Assembly: GCF_023516615.1 (NCBI RefSeq)
Contig: NZ_JAMGBF010000108.1
Span: forward strand, 1 to 64,000
Direction of reading: 5' to 3'
DNA length: 64,000 nucleotides
From: Streptomyces panaciradicis
GTDB taxonomy: Bacteria; Actinomycetota; Actinomycetes; Streptomycetales; Streptomycetaceae
Part shown: positions 1 through 9,407 of the stretch, piece after piece
How positions within the stretch are numbered: position 1 is the stretch's first letter
How the letters are laid out: each line of letters opens with the position of its first letter
Translations under genes and position numbers: made by a program
The notes under the pieces: generated by a model
Database searches by the model: none
The model's input: only the letters and a program-made list of their open reading frames with translations
Told to the model about the DNA's origin: nothing

Positions 1-104
1 GCCGCCGCCCGGCCGCCGCCGTCACCGCGCCGCCACCGTGCTCATCGCGCCCCACGGTTTCCGCCCCTCGGGCGGGCCGCACGGGCCGGAGTTGGAGGTC
101 CCAC
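1..104 (+). other. Possible 3' end of an upstream gene (left edge)
   Basis: The first 104 bases read with very high third-position GC in the second frame, as in a real Streptomyces gene, but no stop appears in that frame before the next gene begins. In the first frame a TGA at 106-108 overlaps the GTG of the next gene. I cannot tell which frame is used, and the roughly 35 residues match no family I know. Confidence 0.2.
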
Positions 105-1931
105 GTGAACGACCACCTGACCGCGGGCGCCGTCGCGCCCAAGGCCGCGCCCCGCCCGGCCGCCGCCGCTGCTCGCCTGCGGGTGCGCGGGGAGGGTGCC
201 GCACGCGCCCAGTACGTCGAGGATCTGCTCGGCGATCCCTTCGCCGAGGACAACCCGCACGGCCAGCGGGCGCTGCTGGCCGCCGACGAACAGCGCCGGG
301 CGCCTGCGGCCACCGAGGAACTCCTGGACCGTTTCGGCCTGGGCGCGGAGTTCGTGCCCCACGCGCTGGGCGGCCGCCTGAGCGGGGTGGAGGATCTGGC
401 GCAGGTGCTGCGGCCGGTCTTCCGCCGGGACGTGGCGCTCGGTTTCGGCGCCGGGGTGACCGCCCTGTTCGCCGCGTCCGTGGTGTGGGCGGCCGGCGAT
501 GAGCGCCAGTGCACCGACACCGCCCGGCGCCTGCTGCACGGCGGCCGCATCACCATCCTGCACCGCGAGTTCGTGCACGCCAACGCGATCCTGCGCGGCG
601 AGTACAGCGCCCGGCCCGCGCCGGGCGGCGCCTTCGTGGTGGACGGCCGCAAGGACGTCGTCATCAACGCCGACCGCGCCGATGCCTTCACCGCCTACGT
701 GCGCACCGCCGACGGGGAGGGCCCCGACAGCCACTCGGTGTTCCTGCTGCAGGCCGACCGCCTGCCCGCCCACGCCGTGCACCGGCTGCCGCGGGTGCGC
801 ACCCACGGCATGCGCGGCGCCCACTACGCCGGACTGGACCTGAAGCAGTGCCCGGTGCCCGCCGGCGCCCTCGTCGGCCGCCTGGGGGAGGGCATCCACC
901 TGTCCCTGCGTACCTTCCAGGTCAGCCGGGCCCTGGTCTCCGGCGGCGCCCTGGTCGCAGGGATGGACAGCGCACTGCGCTACGCCGTGCGGGCGCTGGG
1001 CGAGTCGCGCCGCGGGCTGGTGCTGGGCGGGCGCCGCGGCCGGGTCCTGGCCGGTGTCTTCGCCGACCTGCTGGCCTGCGACAGTCTCGCCGTCGCCGGG
1101 CTGCGCCTGCTCGATGTGGCCCCCGAGTACGCCCTCATTCCCTCCGCCGGGGTCAAGTACGCCGTCTCCGCGCTGCTGCACGAGGACCTCGACGAACTCG
1201 CCGCGGTGCTCGGCGCCCGCGGCTACGACCGCGGCCCCGCCTACGGCGGCTTCCAAAAACTCGTACGCGACCTGCCGGTGGCCGGCCTCGGACACGCCGG
1301 GACCGCCGACATCCAGGCCGTGCTCGTGCCCCACCTGCGCACCCTGGCCCACGCCGTGCGCCGGGGCGCGCCCTGGCACGAGGCCCCCGCCGCCCTGTTC
1401 ACCCCCGGCGCCCCACGGCCACCGCAGGCGGTGTTCGACTTCAGGCGCCTTGTCGCCGAACCCCGCGACCCGCAGGACGGCTGCGACGGGCTGCTCGCCG
1501 CCCTGCTGGGCGCCGCCGCCCGGCTCGACGGCCGACGCGCCCGCGGCCCGCGGTGGGCGGCGCTGGCCGACCTGGCCGGCGCGTTCGCCGCCGAGGTGCA
1601 CCACCTCGCCGAGCGGTGTGCCACCCTCACCCACCGCCCGCACAGCACAGCGCCCTCACCGGCCGCGTACGTCCTCATCGACCGCTACTGCCTGCTGCTG
1701 GCCGCCGCGGCCTGCCTCGCCGTCTGCGAGAACGCCGCCCCGAGCAGCCCCGAGGGCGCCCTGCTCGCGGAACCCGACTGGGCACTGCTGGCCCTGACCC
1801 GCTTCGGCCGCCGCCTCGGCCTGGAGGTGCCCGACGTGCCCGACGGCGTCGCCCACGACCTGGCCGCCGCCCTCGTGGACCGCTACCGGCGCGGACGCAG
1901 CTTCGACCTGTACGCCATGCGGCTCGCATGA
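105..1931 (+). CDS. Acyl-CoA dehydrogenase-like flavoprotein
   Basis: A 608-residue protein with the organisation of an acyl-CoA dehydrogenase/oxidase: a helical N-terminal part, a central beta-domain-like stretch around residues 150-270 and a long helical C-terminal part. It begins at GTG, with GGAGG seven bases upstream. Enzymes of this fold oxidise or reduce acyl-CoA or acyl-ACP thioesters with FAD. Beside a type II PKS, a role in the starter unit or in tailoring is plausible, but the substrate cannot be read from sequence. The catalytic Glu was not located. The stop overlaps an ATG (ATGA) that is one of two possible starts of the phosphopantetheinyl transferase. Confidence 0.7.
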   Translation: MNDHLTAGAVAPKAAPRPAAAAARLRVRGEGAARAQYVEDLLGDPFAEDNPHGQRALLAADEQRRAPAATEELLDRFGLGAEFVPHALGGRLSGVEDLAQVLRPVFRRDVALGFGAGVTALFAASVVWAAGDERQCTDTARRLLHGGRITILHREFVHANAILRGEYSARPAPGGAFVVDGRKDVVINADRADAFTAYVRTADGEGPDSHSVFLLQADRLPAHAVHRLPRVRTHGMRGAHYAGLDLKQCPVPAGALVGRLGEGIHLSLRTFQVSRALVSGGALVAGMDSALRYAVRALGESRRGLVLGGRRGRVLAGVFADLLACDSLAVAGLRLLDVAPEYALIPSAGVKYAVSALLHEDLDELAAVLGARGYDRGPAYGGFQKLVRDLPVAGLGHAGTADIQAVLVPHLRTLAHAVRRGAPWHEAPAALFTPGAPRPPQAVFDFRRLVAEPRDPQDGCDGLLAALLGAAARLDGRRARGPRWAALADLAGAFAAEVHHLAERCATLTHRPHSTAPSPAAYVLIDRYCLLLAAAACLAVCENAAPSSPEGALLAEPDWALLALTRFGRRLGLEVPDVPDGVAHDLAAALVDRYRRGRSFDLYAMRLA

Positions 1932-2014
1932 CCCACCCCCGCGAAAGAAACGATTCTGCCCGGCCCGGGACACCCCCCGCCCGCCCGGAGCCCGCCCGCC
2001 CGGAGCCCGGCGGG

Positions 2015-2146
2015 CCGGCAGGAACGCCAGGACCGGCAGGAACGCCAGGACCGGCAGGACCGGCAGGACCGGCAGGAACGCCAGGACCGGCAGGAACGCC
2101 AGGACCGGCAGGAACGCCAGGACCGGCAGGACTGGCAGGACCGGAC
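2015..2146 (+). repeat. 18-bp tandem repeat (collagen-like minisatellite)
   Basis: Tandem copies of an 18-bp unit (GGCAGGAACGCCAGGACC and 9-bp half units) fill the gap between the acyl-CoA-dehydrogenase-like gene and the phosphopantetheinyl transferase. In the frame of the transferase the repeat reads Gly-Thr-Pro / Gly-Pro-Ala triplets with Gly at every third position, a collagen-like pattern. It is translated only if the transferase begins at ATG 1928. Its A-ending codons (GCA, GGA, CCA) differ from the flanking genes. Confidence 0.85.
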
Positions 2147-2161
2147 AAGGAGACGAACGCC

Positions 2162-3121
2162 GTGCACCCCGGTGAGCCCCCACCCCTGCGCGGGGACCAC
2201 GCCACGGACGACATCGACGCCCGCGACAGTGCCGGCGTCCTGCACACCCTGCACACCCTGGGCGCCCTGGGCGCCGTCGCCACCGCGCGCGGCGCCGCGG
2301 TCGCCCCGCCCGTGCACATCCCGCGCCCCGACAGCTCCTGGCTCAAGGTCAGGGAGAACCTCCTGGACCGCGGCGCCACGATGGCGTACGCGACGTGGAC
2401 CGAGTGGCTGCCCGCCGTGCTGACCACCCCCCGCCTGCGGCCGCTGCTCGGCCGCGACCTTAGCCGCTACGAGCGCACCCCCGATCCCGCGGTGCGCTGC
2501 CGCTTCGCCGCCTCCCGGCTGCTGATCAAGTACACCGCGGCGGCCGCGCTCGGCATCGCCGCCGAGGACATCGACATCGCCTACCGGCTCGGCGGCCGCC
2601 CCTACCTGCGCGGCCTGGACCAGGTCGAGGTGGGCCTGACCCACACCGGTGAGCTGATGGCCGTGGGCATCAGCCGCACCGGCCGGATGGGCCTGGACGC
2701 CGAACGCGCCGACCGCCGCTTCGATGCCGACCTGATGCGCCGCCAGATGTGCACCCCCACCGAGGCCGCGGAACTCGACACGCTGCCCGCCGAGCAGCGC
2801 ACGGCCTGCCTGCTGCGCCTGTGGACCCTGAAGGAGGCCTACACCAAAGCCCTCGGCCAGGGCATGCGGCTGCCCTTCACCGAGTTCGGCTTCGGCCTCA
2901 CCCCCGGCGGCCTGCGCACCCCCGACGGCACCGCCGCCCAGGGCGAGGAATGGGCGTTCGCCACCTACCCGGTCCTGGGCCGCTACCTCATCAGCGCCGC
3001 CTGCCACGACGCCGGCCTCGACCCGGCCGGGGACACCTCGGTGGGCACCATGCTGGACCGCCGCCTGCTCACCGCGATGACCCCACCCCCACCCGACGGC
3101 CCCCCGGCCGTGGACATCTGA
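2162..3121 (+). CDS. Sfp-type 4'-phosphopantetheinyl transferase
   Basis: A 319-residue enzyme that would transfer phosphopantetheine from coenzyme A to the serine of carrier proteins, activating the ACP of this cluster. It carries both family signatures: G-L-D-A-E-R at about residue 177 (Mg-binding Asp179) and W221-T-L-K-E-A-Y-T-K229. I chose GTG 2162 because AAGGAG lies about 10 bases upstream and third-position GC rises from here. An in-frame ATG at 1928 overlaps the upstream stop as ATGA and would add 78 residues containing the collagen-like Gly-X-Y repeat. Both starts may be used. A strong hairpin follows the gene. Confidence 0.9.
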   Translation: MHPGEPPPLRGDHATDDIDARDSAGVLHTLHTLGALGAVATARGAAVAPPVHIPRPDSSWLKVRENLLDRGATMAYATWTEWLPAVLTTPRLRPLLGRDLSRYERTPDPAVRCRFAASRLLIKYTAAAALGIAAEDIDIAYRLGGRPYLRGLDQVEVGLTHTGELMAVGISRTGRMGLDAERADRRFDADLMRRQMCTPTEAAELDTLPAEQRTACLLRLWTLKEAYTKALGQGMRLPFTEFGFGLTPGGLRTPDGTAAQGEEWAFATYPVLGRYLISAACHDAGLDPAGDTSVGTMLDRRLLTAMTPPPPDGPPAVDI

Positions 3122-3137
3122 GCCCCGCCCCGCAAAC

Positions 3138-3163
3138 CCGGGGCCCGGCAGGTCGGGCCCCGG
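3138..3163 (+). terminator. Hairpin after phosphopantetheinyl transferase
   Basis: A 10-bp perfect inverted repeat (CCGGGGCCCG / CGGGCCCCGG) with a 6-base loop lies 17 bases after the stop. There is no T-run, which is common for Streptomyces terminators. Confidence 0.55.
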
Positions 3164-3315
3164 TGGTGCGGTGCGGGCCCGCGGGTGCGCCACCGTGCGG
3201 CCCGATCCCACCGCCCCACGGGGCCCGGCCCGGCACACCCCCGGTCGGACCACCCGCCGCGCAGCGGTGAGGGCCCAGAGCACGGCGGCGAACCCCCAGG
3301 CAGGCGCGGTGGCCC

Positions 3316-3578
3316 ACCCTGAGCGAAGCGGAACGGGGTGGGCTGGTCGCGGTGGCGGGCGAGGGCTTCGCCGAACTGGCGCAGCGCGTCGGCTTCGGTG
3401 GTCTCGGTGGCGGTGAGCAGGAAGCCGCCGCTTGCCCGGGTGACGGCGTCCAGGAGGAAGGTCTTGCTCTGCCGGCGGCGCCCGGACCACGCCGAGGGCG
3501 GCGCGTGGGCTGGGAGGCGAAGCGGGGCAACTCGGTCCACGCGAAGTCGCGGTCGAGCATCTCGGCGGGTTTGTCCAC
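3316..3578 (-). pseudogene. Frameshifted remnant of an AAA ATPase
   Basis: Three reading frames on the minus strand, taken in succession, spell the N-terminus of a common actinobacterial ATP-binding protein. The first gives V-D-K-P-A-E-M-L-D-R-D-F-A-W-T-E-L (about 3578-3510), the next A-A-L-G-V-V, and the last G-R-R-R-Q-S-K-T-F-L-L followed by a long helical stretch (about 3486-3316). The Walker A motif has Ser where Gly is normal. At least two frameshifts and the loss of everything after about 90 residues make it a pseudogene. It probably marks an old rearrangement between the transferase and SnoaL-like genes. The family assignment is from memory of the motif pattern. Confidence 0.5.
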
Positions 3579-3728
3579 CGCGCACCCTTGCATGGATAGG
3601 CGCACCTATTACGGCTGGGCTTGTTCAAGTGCCCGCAGGGTGGCCGGGCGTCGGGCCCGGCTGCACCCCGCGGCATCCCGGCACCCGGGCGGCCGGGGTG
3701 CCGCCGCAGATGTCGCCTCCGGCCGGCT

Positions 3729-4223
3729 TCAGGTCCGCCGCGGGGGCTCGCCCTCGGTGAACAGCACCCGGAAGGACAGCTCGCTCATCCGCCACCCGGC
3801 CGGGGTTCTGCGGGCCCGGCCGCGGGCGAGGGTGCCCGCGCGGAACAGCGCCGGCCCCTGCCCGCCCGGCCCCTGCCCGCCCGGCCCCTGCCCGCCCGGG
3901 CGGTGGACGTGGGTGGTCAGCACCTGGGCGCGGAAGACGGCACGCTCGCCGTCGAGGTCGACCACCGGCGGGGAGCCCAGGTGCTGGGTGCGGGCGAAGG
4001 CCGCCAGCGAGGCCCGGTGCCAGGCGGCGAGCCCGGCGCGCCCGGTGTGGGCGCTCATGGGGAAGGTGACGACCGCGTCCTCGGTGAACAGGCTCCTGGC
4101 CCAGGCGTCGTCGAGTTCCCCGTCGTCGAGGCCGATCAGGTAACGGCCCAGCAGGTCCCCGACCACGGCGGCCTCCGCAAGGCCGGCGGCCGCGCCCGGG
4201 GCGGCGAGATGGTTGGAAGTCAC
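3729..4223 (-). CDS. SnoaL-like / NTF2-fold protein
   Basis: A 164-residue protein of the NTF2/SnoaL-like superfamily. It has an N-terminal helix pair (L-L-G-R-Y-L-I-G-L-D-D-G-E-L-D-D-A-W) followed by the typical L-F-T-E-D-A-V-V-T-F strand. In polyketide clusters this fold serves as cyclase or small hydroxylase, or has no known role. GTG 4223 is the first start consistent with the domain. An unusual Gly-Gly-Gln-Gly-Pro repeat, three copies from a 15-bp DNA repeat at about 3855-3901, sits in a predicted loop near residues 110-125. It is divergent from the core polyketide operon and shares its promoter region. Confidence 0.65.
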   Translation of the reverse strand: MTSNHLAAPGAAAGLAEAAVVGDLLGRYLIGLDDGELDDAWARSLFTEDAVVTFPMSAHTGRAGLAAWHRASLAAFARTQHLGSPPVVDLDGERAVFRAQVLTTHVHRPGGQGPGGQGPGGQGPALFRAGTLARGRARRTPAGWRMSELSFRVLFTEGEPPRRT

Positions 4224-4388
4224 CGCCCGAGCATGGTGCCCGCCGGGCCCGCCGAACCAGGTTCCTGCCAAAGATCTGACATTGCCGGCAGAGTTCTGTA
4301 ACGGATTGCATAAAGGTTGTACCGCATTGTCTTTACCGTTCTTCCGTGGCCCGGCAATACTCGTCGAATACCAGTCGGGAGAGGGCGG
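4224..4388. promoter_or_regulatory. Divergent promoter region of the PKS operon
   Basis: About 165 bases separate the SnoaL-like gene from the PKS operon. The stretch 4255-4370 is clearly more AT-rich than its surroundings, as expected for promoters on both strands. A weak GTTC-N22-GTAC half-site pair at 4293-4322 faintly resembles the StrR-type operators found elsewhere but has the wrong spacing. I cannot assign -35/-10 boxes with confidence. Confidence 0.4.
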
Positions 4389-5939
<1,551 letters not shown>

Positions 5940-6002
5940 ACCGGGGCGCCTGGGTCCACCGCCGCAGGCCCCCTGACCCTTTTGAAGGAAGCGAAGAAGA
6001 CC

Positions 6003-6698
6003 ATGCCGATCATCTCCACCGAGGACAACTACCTGACCGTCCTCAACCTGTTCACCACCGACACCCCCGCCCACCAGGACCAGCTGCTCACCGAGATGGG
6101 CAAGATCGTCGACGCGGCGGCCTACGAGGGATGGATCTCCTCCACCGTGCACGCCGGGCAGGACAGCCCCGGCACCGCCAACCTGATCCAGTGGCGCAGC
6201 GGCGAGGATCTGCAAAAGCGCTACTCGGGCGAGGAGTTCAAGCACCGCACGCTGCCCGTCTTCCGTGAGATCACCACGGCGATCCGGCTGCTGCAGAACG
6301 AGATCGTCTTCACCCAGACCCACCCCTCCCTCGGCGGGCGGATCGAGGTCTCCCCGGACCGCGACGACTACACCGCCATCGAGGTGTACCGGGTCGGCGA
6401 GGAGAACCAGGCCGATCTGATCAAGCTCCTGGGCGAGGGCCAGAGCTGGCTGGTGGAGGTTCCCGGCTACCGCTCGCACTGCGTCTTCAAGGGCCTGCGC
6501 GCCATGTTCGTCGAGGGCGCCTTCGCCGTCGTGTACTCGCAGTGGGACAGCAAGGACAGCTACGACGCCTTCCGTGACCTGCCGCACGCGCGCAAGCCCG
6601 AGGCCCGCCGCGCCAACGACGAGCGCATCGCCGAGCTGAGCGTCGAGCGCGACGCCAACACCTACCGCGTGGTGCACACCCGCGCCGCGGGCCAGTAA
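6003..6698 (+). CDS. Two-domain ABM-fold oxygenase, possible ring-opening enzyme (AlpJ/GilOII/JadG-like)
   Basis: A 231-residue soluble protein built from two similar antibiotic-biosynthesis-monooxygenase-like halves (about 1-105 and 115-231). Its position right after the first oxygenase and before the cyclase matches the AlpJ/JadG/GilOII family. In the kinamycin, jadomycin and gilvocarcin pathways that family cleaves ring B of an angucycline quinone using reduced flavin. The assignment rests on length, the double-domain pattern and gene order; no diagnostic catalytic residues were checked. ATG 6003 follows GAAGGAAGCGAAGAAG. If correct, the enzyme sets up ring contraction to a benzofluorene. 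Confidence 0.6.
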   Translation: MPIISTEDNYLTVLNLFTTDTPAHQDQLLTEMGKIVDAAAYEGWISSTVHAGQDSPGTANLIQWRSGEDLQKRYSGEEFKHRTLPVFREITTAIRLLQNEIVFTQTHPSLGGRIEVSPDRDDYTAIEVYRVGEENQADLIKLLGEGQSWLVEVPGYRSHCVFKGLRAMFVEGAFAVVYSQWDSKDSYDAFRDLPHARKPEARRANDERIAELSVERDANTYRVVHTRAAGQ

Positions 6699-6717
6699 CC
6701 CCCGCCCGCCCCCCGCT

Positions 6718-6748
6718 CGGCCGGCCCCCCGAAGCGGCGGGCCGGCCG
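6718..6748 (+). terminator. Hairpin inside the PKS operon
   Basis: A perfect 10-bp inverted repeat (CGGCCGGCCC / GGGCCGGCCG) lies between the ring-opening-type oxygenase and the cyclase. It may attenuate or stabilise the operon transcript. A full stop is unlikely, because the following genes lack an obvious separate promoter. Confidence 0.4.
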
Positions 6749-6803
6749 GTGTGGATCAGCCCGCCGGCGGTCCACCGCACTGTTTGCCAAGGAGCGAGAA
6801 CTG

Positions 6804-7133
6804 ATGCACAGCACGCTGATCGTGGCCCGTATGGCGCCCGGTGCGAGCACGGATGTCGCCCGGCTGTTCGCCGAGTTCGACGCCACCGACATGCCGCACC
6901 GCATGGGCACCCGGCGGCGCCAGCTGTTCGCCTTCAACGGCCTGTACTTCCACCTGCAGGACTTCGACACCGACAACGGCGGCGAGCTGATCCAGGGCGC
7001 CAAGGACGACCCGCGCTTCGTGCGGATCAGCGACGACCTCAAGCCGTTCATCGACCCCTACGACCCCGCGACCTGGCGGTCCCCGGCCGATGCCATGGCA
7101 CAGCGTTTCTACCGGTGGCAGGCGCCCGCCTGA
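6804..7133 (+). CDS. TcmI-type polyketide cyclase
   Basis: A 109-residue small cyclase of the TcmI/JadI/PgaF family. Dimeric ferredoxin-like enzymes of this type close the later rings of an aromatic polyketide, here probably the fourth ring that fixes the angucycline skeleton. The opening M-H-S-T-L-I-V-A-R-M and the central H-R-M-G-T-R-R-R-Q-L-F segment are characteristic. In ordinary clusters the ketosynthase and chain-length factor genes follow at once; here the ACP gene follows after 86 bases. ATG 6804 follows AAGGAGCGAG. Confidence 0.85.
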   Translation: MHSTLIVARMAPGASTDVARLFAEFDATDMPHRMGTRRRQLFAFNGLYFHLQDFDTDNGGELIQGAKDDPRFVRISDDLKPFIDPYDPATWRSPADAMAQRFYRWQAPA

Positions 7134-7219
7134 ACCGGCGCCCCGCCGGGCGGCCGCACCCGCGGCCCACGACAGGAGACCAGCCGGGGCCGCCGGCCCC
7201 GAGACCGAAGGAAGACCCC

Positions 7220-7495
7220 ATGGCCAGCATCCAGTTCACCCTCGACGACCTGCGGCGGATCCTGCTGGAGGCCGCGGGCGCCGACGAGAGTGTCGACCTC
7301 GCCGCCGACATCCAGGACACCTCCTTCGAGGTCCTGGGGTATGAGTCCATCGCCCTGCTGGAGACCGGCGGCCGCATCGAGCGCGAGTACGGCATCGTCC
7401 TGGACGACGACGACCTCAGCGAAGAGCTCACGCCGCGTGACCTGATCGACGCCGTCAACGCCCAGCTGGCCCCGGCCGGCGCCCGGGCCGCCTGA
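7220..7495 (+). CDS. Type II PKS acyl carrier protein
   Basis: A 91-residue acyl carrier protein carrying the growing polyketide on phosphopantetheine at Ser43 in the L-G-Y-E-S-I-A-L motif. The acidic four-helix pattern and size are typical. It is probably activated by the phosphopantetheinyl transferase upstream. ATG 7220 follows a GAAGGAAG ribosome site. No ketosynthase or chain-length factor lies next to it, so its partners must be encoded outside the window. Confidence 0.92.
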   Translation: MASIQFTLDDLRRILLEAAGADESVDLAADIQDTSFEVLGYESIALLETGGRIEREYGIVLDDDDLSEELTPRDLIDAVNAQLAPAGARAA

Positions 7496-7512
7496 AAGAG
7501 GGGGCACAACTC

Positions 7513-8298
7513 ATGTCCGACACCACCGCCAGGGTCGCCCTCGTCACCGGGGCGACCAGCGGCATCGGCCTGGAGGTCGCCCGCCTGCTGGGCCGCCAGG
7601 GCCACCGGGTCTTCATCGGCGCCCGCGACGCCGAGAGCGTCGCAGCCACCGCCAAGGCGCTGCGCGAGGACGGCCTGGACGCCGACGGCCACCGGCTCGA
7701 CGTCCGTGACGCCGACTCCGTCAAGGACTTCGTGCGCGCCGCCGTCGCCGCGTTCGGCACCGTCGACGTCCTGGTCAACAACGCCGGGCGCTCCGGCGGC
7801 GGCCCCACCGCCGAGCTCAGCGACGAGCTGTGGGACGACGTCATCGACACCAACCTCACCAGCGTCTTCCGCATGACCCGCGAGGTGCTCACCGCAGGCG
7901 GCATGCGCACCAAGGACCGCGGCCGGATCATCAACATCGCCTCCACCGCCGGCAAGCAGGGCGTCGTCCTGGGCGCCCCCTACTCCGCCTCCAAGCACGG
8001 CGTCGTCGGCTTCACCAAGGCGCTCGGCAACGAGCTGGCCCCCACCGGCATCACCGTCAACGCCGTCTGCCCCGGCTACGTCGAGACACCGATGGCCCAG
8101 CGGGTGCGCCAGGGCTACGCGGCCGCCTACGACACCACCGAGGAGGAGATCCTCACCAAGTTCCAGTCCAAGATCCCCCTGGGCCGCTACTCCACCCCCC
8201 AGGAGGTCGCCGGCCTGGTCGGCTACCTGGCCTCCGACACCGCCGCCTCCATCACCTCCCAGGCCCTCAACGTCTGCGGCGGCCTCGGCAACTTCTGA
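7513..8298 (+). CDS. Polyketide C9 ketoreductase (SDR, ActIII-like)
   Basis: A 261-residue NADPH-dependent short-chain dehydrogenase reducing the C9 carbonyl of the nascent polyketide. It has T-G-x-x-x-G-I-G at the N-terminus, N-N-A-G at 89-92, and catalytic Ser144, Tyr157 and Lys161, the ActIII numbering exactly. The C-terminal N-V-C-G-G-L-G-N-F ending is also typical. It follows the ACP by 17 bases with GAAAGAGGGGG as ribosome site and is translated with the operon. Confidence 0.93.
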   Translation: MSDTTARVALVTGATSGIGLEVARLLGRQGHRVFIGARDAESVAATAKALREDGLDADGHRLDVRDADSVKDFVRAAVAAFGTVDVLVNNAGRSGGGPTAELSDELWDDVIDTNLTSVFRMTREVLTAGGMRTKDRGRIINIASTAGKQGVVLGAPYSASKHGVVGFTKALGNELAPTGITVNAVCPGYVETPMAQRVRQGYAAAYDTTEEEILTKFQSKIPLGRYSTPQEVAGLVGYLASDTAASITSQALNVCGGLGNF

Positions 8299-8464
8299 CC
8301 CCCCGCACCCGGCCAACACCCCCGTGCCACCCCCCACCCCCACCGGCCCCCACCGGGCCCCACCCCACCCCACGCCTGCCCTGCCCTGCCCTGTCCTGCC
8401 CCTGTCCTGCCGTGGTGTCCTTCCGCACCGCCGGCACCGCCGGCACCACCGAGGAGAAGCCGTC

Positions 8465-9406
8465 ATGACGACTCGTGAGGTCGAGCACGAGATCACCATC
8501 AGCGCGCCCGCCGCCGCCGTCTACCGCCTCCTGGCCGAGGTCACCCACTGGCCGCGGATCTTCCCGCCCACCCTCTACGTCGACCGGGAGGAAACCGGCA
8601 GCGGCCAGGAACGCATCCGTATCTGGGCCACCGCCAACAACGAGCCCAAGACCTGGACCTCGCGCCGCACCCTCGACGATGCCGCGCTGCGCATCACCTT
8701 CCGCCAGGAGGTGACCGCGCCGCCGGTCGCCGCCATGGGCGGCACCTGGATCGTGGAACCCCTCACCCCGGACACCTGCCGGGTGCGGCTGCTGCACGAC
8801 TACCGGGCCGTCGGCGACGACCCGCACGACCTGCTGTGGATCGAACGGGCCGTGGACAAAAACAGCCGCAGCGAACTGGCCGCGCTGAAGGACAACGTCG
8901 AACGCGCCCACGCCGCCGACACCCAGCAGCTGACCTTCTCCTTCACCGACACCGTCGCCATCGACGGCCCGGCCAAGGACGCCTTCGCCTTCGTCAACGA
9001 GGCCGCACGCTGGCCCGAGCGGCTCCCGCACGTGGCCCGCGTCCGCTTCACCGAGGACACCCCCGGCCTGCAGGAGCTGGAGATGGACACCCGCGCCAAG
9101 GACGGCTCCACCCACACCACCAAGTCCTACCGGGTCGTCCTGGGCGAGCACCGCATCGCCTACAAGCAGGTCACCCTGCCGGCGCTGATGACCCTGCACA
9201 CCGGCATGTGGACGTTCCAGGACACCGACGACGGCGCCACCGCCAGCTCCCAGCACACCGTCACCCTCAACACCGACAACATCACCCGTATCCTCGGCCC
9301 CGACGCCACCGTCGCCGACGCCCGCGCCTACGTGCACAGCGCGCTGAGCACCAACAGCCTCGCCACCCTCGGCCACGCCAAGGCGTACGCGGAGCGGAAG
9401 CGCTGA
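8465..9406 (+). CDS. Didomain aromatase/cyclase (SRPBCC)
   Basis: A 313-residue protein with two START/SRPBCC (Bet v1-like) halves, about 1-150 and 160-313. Such di-domain aromatase/cyclases act on C9-reduced polyketides, catalysing first-ring closure and aromatisation at C7-C12. The opening H-E-I-T-I-S-A-P-A-A-A-V-Y is typical. A C-rich 120-base gap separates it from the ketoreductase; the ribosome site is GAGGAGAAG just before ATG 8465. One base separates its stop from the next gene. Confidence 0.9.
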   Translation: MTTREVEHEITISAPAAAVYRLLAEVTHWPRIFPPTLYVDREETGSGQERIRIWATANNEPKTWTSRRTLDDAALRITFRQEVTAPPVAAMGGTWIVEPLTPDTCRVRLLHDYRAVGDDPHDLLWIERAVDKNSRSELAALKDNVERAHAADTQQLTFSFTDTVAIDGPAKDAFAFVNEAARWPERLPHVARVRFTEDTPGLQELEMDTRAKDGSTHTTKSYRVVLGEHRIAYKQVTLPALMTLHTGMWTFQDTDDGATASSQHTVTLNTDNITRILGPDATVADARAYVHSALSTNSLATLGHAKAYAERKR

Positions 9407-9407
9407 C

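Noticed and set aside
1883..3676. Minus-strand 597-residue open frame over the transferase
   Set aside because: Low-complexity shadow of the transferase and repeat; only its short A-A-L-G-V-V segment near 3500 belongs to the decayed ATPase.
3352..4143. Plus-strand 263-residue frame opposite the SnoaL-like gene
   Set aside because: No domain and coding bias in the wrong frame; the minus-strand SnoaL-like protein explains the sequence.
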